The notes under the pieces were generated by a model. It was not told the origin of the DNA and did not search any database. It saw nothing but the letters and a program-made list of their open reading frames with translations. The position numbers and the translations under genes were made by a program. Positions 7,435 to 15,556 of a stretch of DNA of 20,675 nt are shown here, in pieces (positions within the stretch are counted from its first letter, which is position 1; each line of letters starts with the position of its first letter). The stretch is from an uncultured Muribaculaceae bacterium (lineage in GTDB: Bacteria > Bacteroidota > Bacteroidia > Bacteroidales > Muribaculaceae). The DNA is taken from the NCBI GenBank assembly GCA_910584905.1, contig CAJUCQ010000025.1, forward strand, positions 1 through 20,675. The letters run 5' to 3'.

Positions 7435-8396
7435 GCGCCGGAGCAAACAAATTCCCCATACTCTTCCTCGGAGGAGCCAAGCGCGTGTCGGTAGGGCGCA
7501 TGCTGGAGAAGGCCTTTGCCGACCGAGGGTATGAAGCCCGGTTTTTCAGCTACGAAATCGACCCTCGCGTGCCGGTGGCTTGCATGGCCCGTGTGGTTCA
7601 GGGGCTGCGATGGTCCGACCCCGCGATATACGACGACCTCGCGCGCGTTGTTGACGAATTCGGAATACGCATGATTGTGCCTTTCGTCGACGGCGCCGTC
7701 GACGTGGCCGCAACTTTCGTAGAGCGGAATCCCGCCGCCGGAGTATTTCTTCCCGGGGCGGATGCCGCCCGCGCACGCACGATGTTCGACAAGGTCGAGG
7801 CCGCGCGCGTGTTCGAGGAGCTGGGCCTTCCCGTGCCGCCGACGTGGCGCCCCGGCGAGCCCGCTTGTTTCCCGCTTATCGCAAAACCCCGGAGAGGCTC
7901 GGCTTCGAAAGGCATATCGGTCATTGACGGCCCGGAGGCGCTTGGAGCGCTCGAAGGCCGCATGGACGACTATATCGTCCAGCGCTATATCGCCGACCGC
8001 GAGGAAATTTCCGTCGACTGCTACGTCGGCGTCCGTTCCGGCGAAGTGCTGGCCGTGAGTCCGAGGCGGCGTATCGAGACCCTCGGAGGCGAAGCCGTGC
8101 GCAGCATCACTGTCGATTCGCCCCGGGCCGAAGCGCTCGTTCGCCGCACCCTTGAGGCTACAGGCCTGCGCGGGGCCGTCACCGTCCAGTTGATTTGCGA
8201 CCGCGCCGCCGACGAGCTGATGATAATGGAAATCAACCCCCGCCTCGGCGGAGGAGTCGTGTGCTCCATAGGTGCCGGTGCCGATATTCCCGGAATGATT
8301 GCCGACGAGGCCCTCGGCCTGACGCCAAGCCCCTCGGCCGCTGTCCCCGGCACGGAAATGTGCCGCTATTTTCAAGAAGTGATTTTCAAACCATGA
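7431..8396 (+). CDS. ATP-grasp ligase in nonulosonate gene context
   Basis: This 321-residue ATP-grasp enzyme would join a carboxylate to an amine or other nucleophile through an acyl-phosphate. The N-terminal pre-ATP-grasp fold starts ILFLGGAKRVSVGRM. The phosphate-binding loop AKPRRGSASKGI is at 151-162 with K152, Q184 lies in the hinge (VQRYI), and E192 and D196 are in EISVDCYVG. The magnesium motif MEINPRLGGG at 266-275 supplies E267 and N269. It resembles carbamoyl-phosphate-synthase-like and PylC-like ligases found in surface-polysaccharide clusters. ATGA overlaps on both sides tie it to legB and neuB. The start at 7431 follows from this overlap; an earlier in-frame ATG at 7377 lies inside legB. 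The substrate is unknown. Adding an amino acid or other acyl group to a nonulosonate or its precursor is a reasonable inference. Confidence 0.8.
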   Translation: MSAGANKFPILFLGGAKRVSVGRMLEKAFADRGYEARFFSYEIDPRVPVACMARVVQGLRWSDPAIYDDLARVVDEFGIRMIVPFVDGAVDVAATFVERNPAAGVFLPGADAARARTMFDKVEAARVFEELGLPVPPTWRPGEPACFPLIAKPRRGSASKGISVIDGPEALGALEGRMDDYIVQRYIADREEISVDCYVGVRSGEVLAVSPRRRIETLGGEAVRSITVDSPRAEALVRRTLEATGLRGAVTVQLICDRAADELMIMEINPRLGGGVVCSIGAGADIPGMIADEALGLTPSPSAAVPGTEMCRYFQEVIFKP

Positions 8397-9400
8397 GCAA
8401 ATCCGTTATAATCATTGCCGAGGCCGGCGTGAACCACAACGGGTCCTTGGACCTCGCCCGCCGCATGGTCAGGGAGGCCAAGCGCGCCGGTGCGGACTAT
8501 GTGAAGTTCCAGACCGCCGTCCCCGAACTCGTCATATCGACTATAGCTCCGAAAGCCGAATATCAGAAGGAAACAACAGGCGAGGCCGAAAGCCAGCTTG
8601 AAATGTGCCGCGCAATCCATCTTCCCCTCTCCGATTACGCGGGCCTCAAAGAACTTTGCGACCAAGAAGGCATAGGCTTTATGAGCACTCCCTTCGACCT
8701 CGTGAGCATCGACTGCCTCGCTCCGCTCGGGATGGATTGGTGGAAAATTCCCTCCGGCGAAATTACGAACCTCCCGTATCTGCGCAAGATTGCGGCCAAA
8801 GGCGGACGCGTCATCCTATCGACGGGCATGGCGGTCCTCGACGAGGTGGAGGCGGCCGTAAGGGTTCTTGAGGAGGGCGGTATAAGCCGCAATGACATCA
8901 TCCTTCTGCACTGCACCACGCAGTATCCCACGCCGATGGAGGCCGTGAATCTGCGCGCTATGGAGGCCTTGCGCACGCTCGGATGCGCCGGCGTAGGCTT
9001 CAGCGACCATACGCAGGGGATTACCGCCGATATCGCCGCCGCGGCTCTCGGTGCTTGCGTCATCGAGAAGCATTTCACCCTCGACCGCACCCTGCCCGGC
9101 CCGGACCATAAGGCCTCTCTCGAACCTGACGAACTCGCCGCTATGGTCCGTGCCGTAAGAGACGTCGAAGCCGCTCTCGGCTCGCCCGAGAAGACCGTGG
9201 CCGACGTCGAACGACCCAACATCGAGGTTGCCCGCAAAAGCATCGTTGCCGCGCGCGACATTGCCGAAGGCGAAGTATTCACCCCCGAGAACATCACCGC
9301 AAAGCGCCCCGGCTCGGGCATATCGCCTATGATGTGGGATGCCGTCGTAGGGCGCACCGCAAAAAGAAATTTCAAAGCCGACTCTCTCATCGAGCTATGA
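8393..9400 (+). CDS. neuB: NeuB/LegI-family nonulosonate (sialic or legionaminic acid) synthase
   Basis: This 335-residue enzyme would condense phosphoenolpyruvate with a six-carbon amino sugar to give a nine-carbon nonulosonic acid. The TIM barrel starts IIIAEAGVNHNGS and carries VKFQT, K118 in WWKIPSGE, LHCTTQYPTP, H206 in GFSDHT and H227 in IEKHFT. H206 and H227 match the two metal-binding histidines of meningococcal NeuB. The C-terminal SAF (antifreeze-like) domain from about 278 has AKRPGSGISP; R305 corresponds to the substrate-binding arginine of NeuB, with the same spacing from the second histidine. The start at 8393 overlaps the ATP-grasp stop (ATGA). All key residues are intact and the length is normal. 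The neighbouring legB favours a legionaminate-type product (LegI), but the sequence alone does not separate this from sialic acid. Confidence 0.92.
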   Translation: MSKSVIIIAEAGVNHNGSLDLARRMVREAKRAGADYVKFQTAVPELVISTIAPKAEYQKETTGEAESQLEMCRAIHLPLSDYAGLKELCDQEGIGFMSTPFDLVSIDCLAPLGMDWWKIPSGEITNLPYLRKIAAKGGRVILSTGMAVLDEVEAAVRVLEEGGISRNDIILLHCTTQYPTPMEAVNLRAMEALRTLGCAGVGFSDHTQGITADIAAAALGACVIEKHFTLDRTLPGPDHKASLEPDELAAMVRAVRDVEAALGSPEKTVADVERPNIEVARKSIVAARDIAEGEVFTPENITAKRPGSGISPMMWDAVVGRTAKRNFKADSLIEL

Positions 9401-10257
9401 TTGTATTCCCCAATGCCAAAATAAATATCGGGCTTCGCATTCTCGGAAAGCGCCCCGACGGCTTCCACGAACTCGCCACGGCGATGGTGCCCGTCGCTTG
9501 GTGCGACGTCCTCGAACTCGTTCCCGCCGCCTCCGGCCGCTCGTCGCTCACTCTTTCGGGCAATGCTCTCGCCGACGCTTGTCCTCCCGAAAAAAACCTC
9601 GTGATGAAAGCCCTCAGGGCTGTCGAGGAAGACGTCGGGCGCGAATTGCCTACCGACATTTACCTCCGCAAGATTATCCCCGACGGCGCCGGCCTCGGCG
9701 GAGGCTCGGCTGATGCGGCGTTCACGGTCCGCGCCCTCGACGAGCTTTACGGTCTCGCTCTCGGTCAGGAACAGATGGCCGCCATCGCGGCCTCAATCGG
9801 CAGCGACTGCCCCTTCTTTATCTACAACCGTCCGATGCTTGCCCTCGGACGCGGCACCGACCTCTCCCCCATCGACATCTGCCTTGACGGCGTCGAAGCC
9901 ATCGTCATTGCAAAGCCGCGCACCGACGCCGTGTCCACCCGCGAGGCTTATGCCGGAGCCGCGCCCGCACCCTTGGCGCCCGGCGAGGACCTCCGCCTCT
10001 TGCTTGCCGAAGCGCCCGGGCGCTGGGCCGGCTGCGGCGTTAAAAACGATTTCGAGCACTCGATATTCCCCTTGCGCCCCGCCATAGCCGCCCTTAAAGA
10101 CCGCATTAAGGCCGCAGGCGCCGTATATACGGCAATGAGTGGAAGCGGCGCGGCCGTGTTCGGCCTCTTTGACTGCAAAAAAAGCGCCGAGGCCCTTGTC
10201 GAGGCTCTAGGCGACTGTCAGACCTTTATTTCCGACTTCCCTGCCGCAGTGCGGTGA
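9397..10257 (+). CDS. ispE: 4-diphosphocytidyl-2-C-methyl-D-erythritol kinase (non-mevalonate isoprenoid pathway)
   Basis: This 287-residue GHMP kinase phosphorylates CDP-methylerythritol in the MEP pathway in the cytoplasm. PNAKINIGL at the N-terminus supplies K8, the glycine-rich ATP loop PDGAGLGGGSADAA is at 95-108, D137 lies in SIGSDCPFF, and AMSGSGAAVFGLF is the third motif. K8 and D137 match the catalytic Lys and Asp of E. coli IspE, and the length agrees. The start at 9397 overlaps the neuB stop (ATGA), and it is the last gene of the operon. Its 3' end overlaps the 3' end of the opposing rlhA gene by 32 bases. An essential isoprenoid gene placed behind sugar genes is unusual. It could couple supply of undecaprenyl carrier to surface-glycan synthesis, which is inference. 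Confidence 0.95.
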   Translation: MIVFPNAKINIGLRILGKRPDGFHELATAMVPVAWCDVLELVPAASGRSSLTLSGNALADACPPEKNLVMKALRAVEEDVGRELPTDIYLRKIIPDGAGLGGGSADAAFTVRALDELYGLALGQEQMAAIAASIGSDCPFFIYNRPMLALGRGTDLSPIDICLDGVEAIVIAKPRTDAVSTREAYAGAAPAPLAPGEDLRLLLAEAPGRWAGCGVKNDFEHSIFPLRPAIAALKDRIKAAGAVYTAMSGSGAAVFGLFDCKKSAEALVEALGDCQTFISDFPAAVR

Positions 10258-12118
10258 CGTGCATCTCACAGCGGCCGCAGTCGAAGTCGAGCCGATAGCT
10301 CACCGCCGTGGCCGCTACGCTCCGCAGATAGAGCGGACCTTTGGGCAAGCGTCCGCCGCTTTTCTCTGCGAGGCATTCTCCGATCTCGCGGCGAAGACAA
10401 TAGCGCGTAGTCATCACGCGCATCTCGCCCGCGGGTTTGGCAAGTTCCGCGGCTTCGGCTTCAACCCGCGCGCCGCGCTTTTCGTAAAATTTCCGTGCAA
10501 GCGGATTCGCCACGTTGTCGTGGTAATCAAGCACACAGCCCTCAAACTCATTTCCGGCCTCCGGCGTCCCCATGCGCGCAGGTTGTGGAAGCGCGCGGGC
10601 GTACACGTCCTGAAGCGCCGCCACGGCCCGCCTGCGCAGGTCGCTGAGCGTCGAGGCGGCAACAAAGCGCCCCCCGAGGCGGTCGGTAAGACTGTCGAGC
10701 ACATACTCGCTGTCGCCTAACTTGGCGAGCACGCGCCGCCGGGCATCTTCCTGAGGCGTGCGCGCCTCATCAGTGCCCGCAAGGGCCTCCGCTTCGGCCC
10801 TGAAGCCCCCTTCCGAGGTGATTGCAAGCTTGATTTTATCCGGCTCGTCTCCGGCACAAAGCTCCATGTCGACGCCTATCGTGCGCCGCGTGGCCCCGCG
10901 CTCTATGATGTCCGCAAAAGCCTTGTCGACATTGCGGTAGAGCGTCATGCCGGGGCGCAGGCCGACAGCCGACGCCGGATAAATCCGACGCCCTTCGACG
11001 CGGTTGAGCCTGAAACCCTCGAATGCGCCGTCAGGGCGCGTGTAGGTCAGGCCGTCGCCGTTATTGAGCGTGTCGAATGCCTCGACAACGACGCTCCCGC
11101 CCTTGCGCGCGTCCGGGGTGGATACGACTTTGCCCACCGGGCGCCCGGCCCATTTCGGCGATTTCAACGACGCCATCGTAGTGCCCGAGCGCATGCGTCC
11201 GTGCAGAAAATAGGAGGTATATCCGCGGTTGAACGTTCGGTCGAGGTCGGGCGTGAATCCTATGTTTGCCCGGCCGTGCGAGCGCCGTGCGTATTTGCCG
11301 CCGCTTTCGGCCACCATGCGGTCAAGAGCCGCCGAATAGGCCGCCACCACGTTCTTTACGTAGTTTTCGTCCTTGAGACGCCCCTCGATTTTAAATGAAC
11401 TGATGCCTGCGTCGGCCATTTCGCCGAGAGCGTCGATGCGACGCAGGTCGCGGAGCGACAGGTAGTGGGCCGCGGGCGCGAGTTCGTGTCCGTTGGCGTC
11501 GGTGAGAGAGTAGGGCAGGCGGCACATCTGCGGACACTCGCCGCGGTTGGCGCTGCGGCCCATCGCTGCGAACCCCGCCTGACAGTCGCCGCTGTAGCTC
11601 ACGCAAAGAGCGCCGTGGACGAAGGCCTCGAGTTCGACCTCCGCCGGGAGCGCCGCGCGCATCTCGCGGATTTCGTCTACGCTCAGCTCGCGCGGGAGCA
11701 CAAGCTGCTCGAAGCCCGCCGACGCGAGAGCGGCGGCCTTCGACGGCGTGCGGATGTCGCACTGTGTGCTGGCATGGAGCGCTATGGGCGGCAACTCGCC
11801 GCGCATTTCCGCGAAAGCCATATCCTGAACAATCAGCGCGTCCACTCCCGCCTCGTATAGCTCTCCGACGAGACGCTTGGCCTCCGCAAGCTCGTCGGCA
11901 TAGACAATCGTGTTGACTGTCACGTAGACCCTCGCATGGTAGCGGTGGGCATACGCCGTGACCCGGCGGATGTCGTCGATGCTGTTGCCGGCCGCCGCCC
12001 GCGCCCCGAAGGCCGGGCCGCCTATATACACGGCGTCGGCGCCGTGGCGGATAGCTTCGATGGCCGTGTCGGCATTGCGCGCCGGCGCAAGAAGTTCGAG
12101 TTTGACTGCCGTTTTCAT
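10226..12118 (-). CDS. rlhA: U32-family protein, RlhA-like 23S rRNA C2501 hydroxylase
   Basis: This 630-residue protein parallels E. coli RlhA (YdcP), needed for hydroxylation of 23S rRNA C2501, over its whole length. The N-terminal barrel has LELLAPARNADTAIEAIRHG and GADAVYIGGPAFGAR. The U32 core contains HASTQCDIRT, FVHGALCVSYSGDC (C172, C179) and RSANRGECPQMCRLPY (C195, C199), followed by SFKIEGRLKD. The C-terminal DUF3656-like region ends in FDCGRCEMHV. The conserved cysteines could hold a metal centre. The protein is slightly shorter than E. coli RlhA. It is often annotated simply as peptidase U32, but no protease activity should be assumed. The start overlaps the PHP gene stop by 4 bases (ATGA), so the two are probably co-translated. 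The shorter TrhP/YegQ paralogue is less likely, because this protein carries the long C-terminal extension. Confidence 0.85.
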   Translation of the reverse strand: MKTAVKLELLAPARNADTAIEAIRHGADAVYIGGPAFGARAAAGNSIDDIRRVTAYAHRYHARVYVTVNTIVYADELAEAKRLVGELYEAGVDALIVQDMAFAEMRGELPPIALHASTQCDIRTPSKAAALASAGFEQLVLPRELSVDEIREMRAALPAEVELEAFVHGALCVSYSGDCQAGFAAMGRSANRGECPQMCRLPYSLTDANGHELAPAAHYLSLRDLRRIDALGEMADAGISSFKIEGRLKDENYVKNVVAAYSAALDRMVAESGGKYARRSHGRANIGFTPDLDRTFNRGYTSYFLHGRMRSGTTMASLKSPKWAGRPVGKVVSTPDARKGGSVVVEAFDTLNNGDGLTYTRPDGAFEGFRLNRVEGRRIYPASAVGLRPGMTLYRNVDKAFADIIERGATRRTIGVDMELCAGDEPDKIKLAITSEGGFRAEAEALAGTDEARTPQEDARRRVLAKLGDSEYVLDSLTDRLGGRFVAASTLSDLRRRAVAALQDVYARALPQPARMGTPEAGNEFEGCVLDYHDNVANPLARKFYEKRGARVEAEAAELAKPAGEMRVMTTRYCLRREIGECLAEKSGGRLPKGPLYLRSVAATAVSYRLDFDCGRCEMHVTALRQGSRK

Positions 12119-12939
12119 AGCCCGAGTTCTTTTTTCAGCTGCTCTACTATTTCAAGCCCCTCGGCCCGCGAGGCGTTGACACACTCCGGGCGGTGCGCGT
12201 CGCTGTTGACAATCACAGCCACGCCCCGCCGCATCAGCTCGCGCAGCGTCGAGGGCCGGGGAAACATGCGCCCATGCTCTTTGTAAGCCTTGGTGTTAAG
12301 CTCCACTATCACGCCCGACGCCGCCACGGCTTCGGTCAGTCGCGCAAGATGCGCCTTGTAGAATGCCTTGTCCTCGATGCCCGGGCTATACAGCGAGGCG
12401 TTGAGCCCCACTTTGTCAAGATGCCCTATGATGTCGAATCCGCCGGCCTCGACCATCGCCACCGACTGCTCGAAGAAGGTCTCGACGACGTAGCGTATAT
12501 CGCCGTGGAATGTCTCCTCCATCTTGCGCCTGAACGAGTCGAAATGCCCGTCGATATCCGTCAGCACGCCGTCCTGCGACTCGATGAAGTGGACCGACCC
12601 TATGCGGTAGTCGAGCGGCAGATTGCGGAAATATTCGTGCCCCGGACCCCAGTCCGGCCCGAGACGGTCGATTTCCATCCCGGCGTAGAAGCGGCATTTG
12701 TCGCCGTAGAGCGCCTTGATGCGAGCCACTTCGCCGAGGTAGGCCTTGACGTCGGCGGCTTTCATGTTGCACGGCGACTCAATCGGCACGGGCGAGTGCG
12801 GCGAGAAGCCGTAGTGCGTGAAGCCTGCGGCTATGGCCGCAAGGGCCATCTCCTCCATCGGGGCCCTCCCGTCGCAGAACTGCGTGTGGCTGTGGAACGT
12901 ATATAGTCGGGAATTGCCTGTTTCTGCAATTATATCCAT
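12115..12939 (-). CDS. PHP-domain histidinol-phosphatase
   Basis: This 274-residue protein is a PHP-family phosphoesterase of the HisJ/HisK type, which removes phosphate from histidinol-phosphate in histidine synthesis. All metal-binding motifs are visible in order: HSHTQFCDG (H16, H18, D23), SPHSP (H48), GMEID (E89), SVHF (H117), GHLD (H173) and NSDAH (D247, H249). The length fits the family. No other histidine-synthesis gene is in the window, so another phosphoester substrate cannot be ruled out. It starts 3 bases after the cstA stop and overlaps rlhA by 4 bases, which makes a cstA-PHP-rlhA transcript likely. Confidence 0.88.
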   Translation of the reverse strand: MDIIAETGNSRLYTFHSHTQFCDGRAPMEEMALAAIAAGFTHYGFSPHSPVPIESPCNMKAADVKAYLGEVARIKALYGDKCRFYAGMEIDRLGPDWGPGHEYFRNLPLDYRIGSVHFIESQDGVLTDIDGHFDSFRRKMEETFHGDIRYVVETFFEQSVAMVEAGGFDIIGHLDKVGLNASLYSPGIEDKAFYKAHLARLTEAVAASGVIVELNTKAYKEHGRMFPRPSTLRELMRRGVAVIVNSDAHRPECVNASRAEGLEIVEQLKKELGL

Positions 12940-12942
12940 GTG

Positions 12943-14385
12943 TCAGTCAGTGATTTCAGCGGTGGTTTTTCTTTCTTTGCCGCGGCGGGTCAAGAATGCC
13001 GCCGTGCACGCGGCGCTCGCCCCTGCGCCCAGCCCTGCCGACAGCCCCCACGGGAGCCCGAAGCCCTCGGGACTCGGAGCGTAGAGAATATAGCTCACGA
13101 CCACGCTCGTCATGAACGCCGCCGGAACGAGCGTCAGCGCATAGGCCTTGCCCTTACGCGCAAGATACACCGTGCAGGCCCACAGCGTGCACGCCGCAAG
13201 CATCTGGTTGGTCCACGCGAAGTAGCGCCAGAGTGTGTTGAAGTCAATCATCATAAGCGCCGCCGTGGCCCCGAAAACCGGAACACACACGGCCAGACGC
13301 CTGACGATGCTTTTTTGATTGATTTTGGCCGCATCGGCGATGATGAGGCGCGCCGAGCGCAGGGCCGTGTCGCCCGTGGTTATCGGCGCCGCTATCACCC
13401 CGAGCAGGGCGAGAAATCCGCCCAACGCTCCGAGACGGTCCACCGACAGCTCATGCACCAGCGCACCGGCCCCGGCGTGGGCCGACATGTATTCGTGGAG
13501 TCCCTCGTAGCCGCCCGTGAAAGAGATTGCCGCCGCGGCCCACACCAGCGCTACGATGCCTTCGGCAACCATCGCGCCGTAGAAAATCGGGCGGGCCAGC
13601 CGCTCGTTCACCAGACAGCGAGCCATCATCGGCGACTGTGTGGCGTGGAAGCCCGATATCGCCCCGCAGGCGATGCTCACAAACATCATCGGGAATATCG
13701 GATGACCGCTTTCCGAGCGGCTGTGAAGCCCTTCGGTAAAGCCGTCGGGGATAGCCGACGACCCGCTCAGAAGCACCGCGAGCAGGCCTCCGGCCATAAA
13801 CAGGAGCGCAAACCCGAACACCGGATAAAGCCTCCCGATAAGTTTGTCGACAGGTAGCACCGTGGCCAACGCGTAGTAGAGAAAGATGACCGCAGTCCAG
13901 AAGAGCGTGTCGGCCCAATCGGGCGTCATGCCCGAGAGCAGTCCGGCGGGGGTGACGATGAACACTGCCCCCACAAGCACCAGCAGGACCACCGACACCA
14001 CGCGCATCATCTGCTTCACGGCCGGCCCGAGCTCGCGCCCTACAAGTTCCGGGAGGCTCTCGCCGTCGTGGCGCAGCGACATCATCGCCGACACAAAGTC
14101 ATGCACCGCGCCCCCGAAAATCGTGCCTGCCACAATCCATATAAAGGCCGCAGGCCCGTACATCACGCCCATCACCGCGCCGAAAATAGGCCCGAGCCCG
14201 GCGATGTTGAGAAACTGAATCAGAAACACGCGCCAAGGGGCGAGCGCCACGTAGTCGACGCCGTCGGCCCTCCGCACCGCCGGCGTGGTGCGCGCGGGGT
14301 CGACCCCGAAAATCCTCTCGGCCACAAGGCCGTAGACAAAATATCCGCCGATGAGCGTGGCGAGCGCGATGAGAAATGCGGTCAT
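12943..14385 (-). CDS. cstA: CstA-family carbon starvation membrane transporter
   Basis: This 480-residue polytopic membrane protein belongs to the CstA family of inner-membrane transporters, which take up peptides or pyruvate during carbon limitation. It starts MTAFLIALATLIGGYFVYG. Family stretches include DYVALAPWRVFLIQFLNIAGLGPIFG, GGAVHDFVSAMMSLRHDGES, CGAISGFHATQSPMMARC and TTGDTALRSARLIIAD. More than ten hydrophobic segments are visible. It is shorter than E. coli CstA (about 700 residues) and fits the short form of Bacteroidetes. An in-frame ATG at 14466 would add 27 residues, but it lies inside the hairpin of the preceding terminator and lacks membrane character, so 14385 was chosen. 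It lies 132 bases after floA and 3 bases before the PHP gene. Confidence 0.9.
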   Translation of the reverse strand: MTAFLIALATLIGGYFVYGLVAERIFGVDPARTTPAVRRADGVDYVALAPWRVFLIQFLNIAGLGPIFGAVMGVMYGPAAFIWIVAGTIFGGAVHDFVSAMMSLRHDGESLPELVGRELGPAVKQMMRVVSVVLLVLVGAVFIVTPAGLLSGMTPDWADTLFWTAVIFLYYALATVLPVDKLIGRLYPVFGFALLFMAGGLLAVLLSGSSAIPDGFTEGLHSRSESGHPIFPMMFVSIACGAISGFHATQSPMMARCLVNERLARPIFYGAMVAEGIVALVWAAAAISFTGGYEGLHEYMSAHAGAGALVHELSVDRLGALGGFLALLGVIAAPITTGDTALRSARLIIADAAKINQKSIVRRLAVCVPVFGATAALMMIDFNTLWRYFAWTNQMLAACTLWACTVYLARKGKAYALTLVPAAFMTSVVVSYILYAPSPEGFGLPWGLSAGLGAGASAACTAAFLTRRGKERKTTAEITD

Positions 14386-14420
14386 GGTTCGTTGCGTGTG
14401 TGCGGGGTGGGGCGGGGGTT

Positions 14421-14484
14421 GAAAAATCAAGATTGCGGCTCTACATCGCATGGCCGTGTCCGGCACGGATGTGGAGCCGCAGTC
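14421..14484 (-). terminator. Long structured terminator or attenuator between floA and cstA
   Basis: The arms 14431-14447 and 14468-14484 pair over 17 positions with only two wobbles. The outer core is TGCGGCTC against GAGCCGCA and the inner core ACATC against GATGT. The 20-base loop holds a second small hairpin (GCCG 14453-14456, CGGC 14461-14464). On the minus strand the hairpin is followed by TTGATTTTTC (14430-14421), a short U tract. It probably ends floA transcripts. No promoter match lies between it and the cstA start at 14385, so read-through may control cstA. Confidence 0.6.
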
Positions 14485-14517
14485 TGTGTGTGAGAGGGTG
14501 CGGGCGTCGCCGACGCT

Positions 14518-15501
14518 TTATTTCTTGATTTGGGCGGCGGTGTCGGCCGGGCGGCCTATGTTTTCGCGCATCGTCGTGTCGGCTTCCATGTTCTTCATCC
14601 GATAGTAGTCCATGATGCCGAGGTTGCCGTTGAGGAATGCCTGAGCCATAGCCTTCGGTAGCTCGCATTCGGCCTCGATTACCTTGGCGCGGGCTTCTTG
14701 GGCGAGGGCCTTCATCTCCTGTTCGCGGGCGATAGCCATTGCGCGGCGTTCTTCGGCCTTGGCCTGAGCGATGTTCTTGTCGGCTTGGGCTTGGTCAATC
14801 TGCAGGGTGGCGCCGATGTTACGGCCTATGTCGATGTCGGCGATGTCGATCGAGAGTATCTCGAAGGCCGTGCCCGAGTCGAGTCCTTTGCTGAGGACGA
14901 GTTTCGATATCGAGTCGGGGTTTTCGAGCACAAGCTTGTGGCTCTCCGACGAACCGATGCACGACACGATGCCTTCGCCCACGCGGGCAAGCACGGTGTC
15001 CTCGCCCGCACCGCCGACGAGCTGGCGGATATTGGCGCGAACGGTCACGCGGGCCTTGGCTATCAGCTGGATGCCGTCCTTGGCCACGGCTGTCACCGGT
15101 GGCGTGTCGATTACCTTGGGGTTGACGCTCATCTGCACTGCCTGAAACACGTCGCGGCCCGCGAGGTCGATGGCCGTGGCCATCTTGAATCCGAGGTCGA
15201 TATTGGCTTTCGAGGCCGATACAAGCGCGTGGACCACGCGCTCTACGTTGCCGCCGGCGAGGTAGTGGGCTTCGAGGTCGTCGCGCGTCACGTCGTTAAG
15301 ACCGGCCTTGTGCGCCTCGATGAGCGCGCGCACTATCACCGACGCCGGAACCTGTCGGATACGCATCAGCACGAGCTGCATCAGCGAGATGCGCACGCCG
15401 CTCACCCGCGCCGATATCCACAGGAAGAACGGGCAGTAGTAGAAAAACACCACAAGCAGCGCTATCACCGCTATGGCAAGAAGGATAATTGTCAGTTCCA
15501 T
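14518..15501 (-). CDS. floA: Flotillin-like protein FloA (UPF0365 family)
   Basis: This 327-residue membrane scaffold protein resembles bacterial FloA, which organises functional membrane microdomains. Residues 3-27 form one hydrophobic membrane segment, followed by FLWISARVSGVRISLMQLVLMR with the typical IRQVP motif and ALIEAHKAGL. An SPFH/PHB-like core follows (VNPKVIDTPPVTAVAKDGIQL, GIVSCIGSS, AFEILSIDIADIDIGRNIGA). An Ala/Glu-rich coiled coil covers about 235-290. The length is normal for FloA. No NfeD-like partner gene is next to it, which is a little unusual. It lies 55 bases after nrdJ with no promoter match between, so it is probably co-transcribed with nrdJ and ended by the hairpin at 14421-14484. 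Confidence 0.93.
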   Translation of the reverse strand: MELTIILLAIAVIALLVVFFYYCPFFLWISARVSGVRISLMQLVLMRIRQVPASVIVRALIEAHKAGLNDVTRDDLEAHYLAGGNVERVVHALVSASKANIDLGFKMATAIDLAGRDVFQAVQMSVNPKVIDTPPVTAVAKDGIQLIAKARVTVRANIRQLVGGAGEDTVLARVGEGIVSCIGSSESHKLVLENPDSISKLVLSKGLDSGTAFEILSIDIADIDIGRNIGATLQIDQAQADKNIAQAKAEERRAMAIAREQEMKALAQEARAKVIEAECELPKAMAQAFLNGNLGIMDYYRMKNMEADTTMRENIGRPADTAAQIKK

Positions 15502-15556
15502 AACATCTTGTTTATTTGTCAGGGGTTTAATTCGTGTGGACTCGGCCGTCGGTGCG

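Noticed and set aside
6241..7446. Open frame of 401 codons on the minus strand
   Set aside because: It is antisense to legB and the lipoprotein gene, which have clear motifs and coupled starts. The translation has no family character.
14386..14466. Longer N-terminus for CstA starting at 14466
   Set aside because: The extra 27 residues are Pro, His and Arg-rich, lie within the terminator hairpin and its tail, and precede a typical CstA start at 14385.
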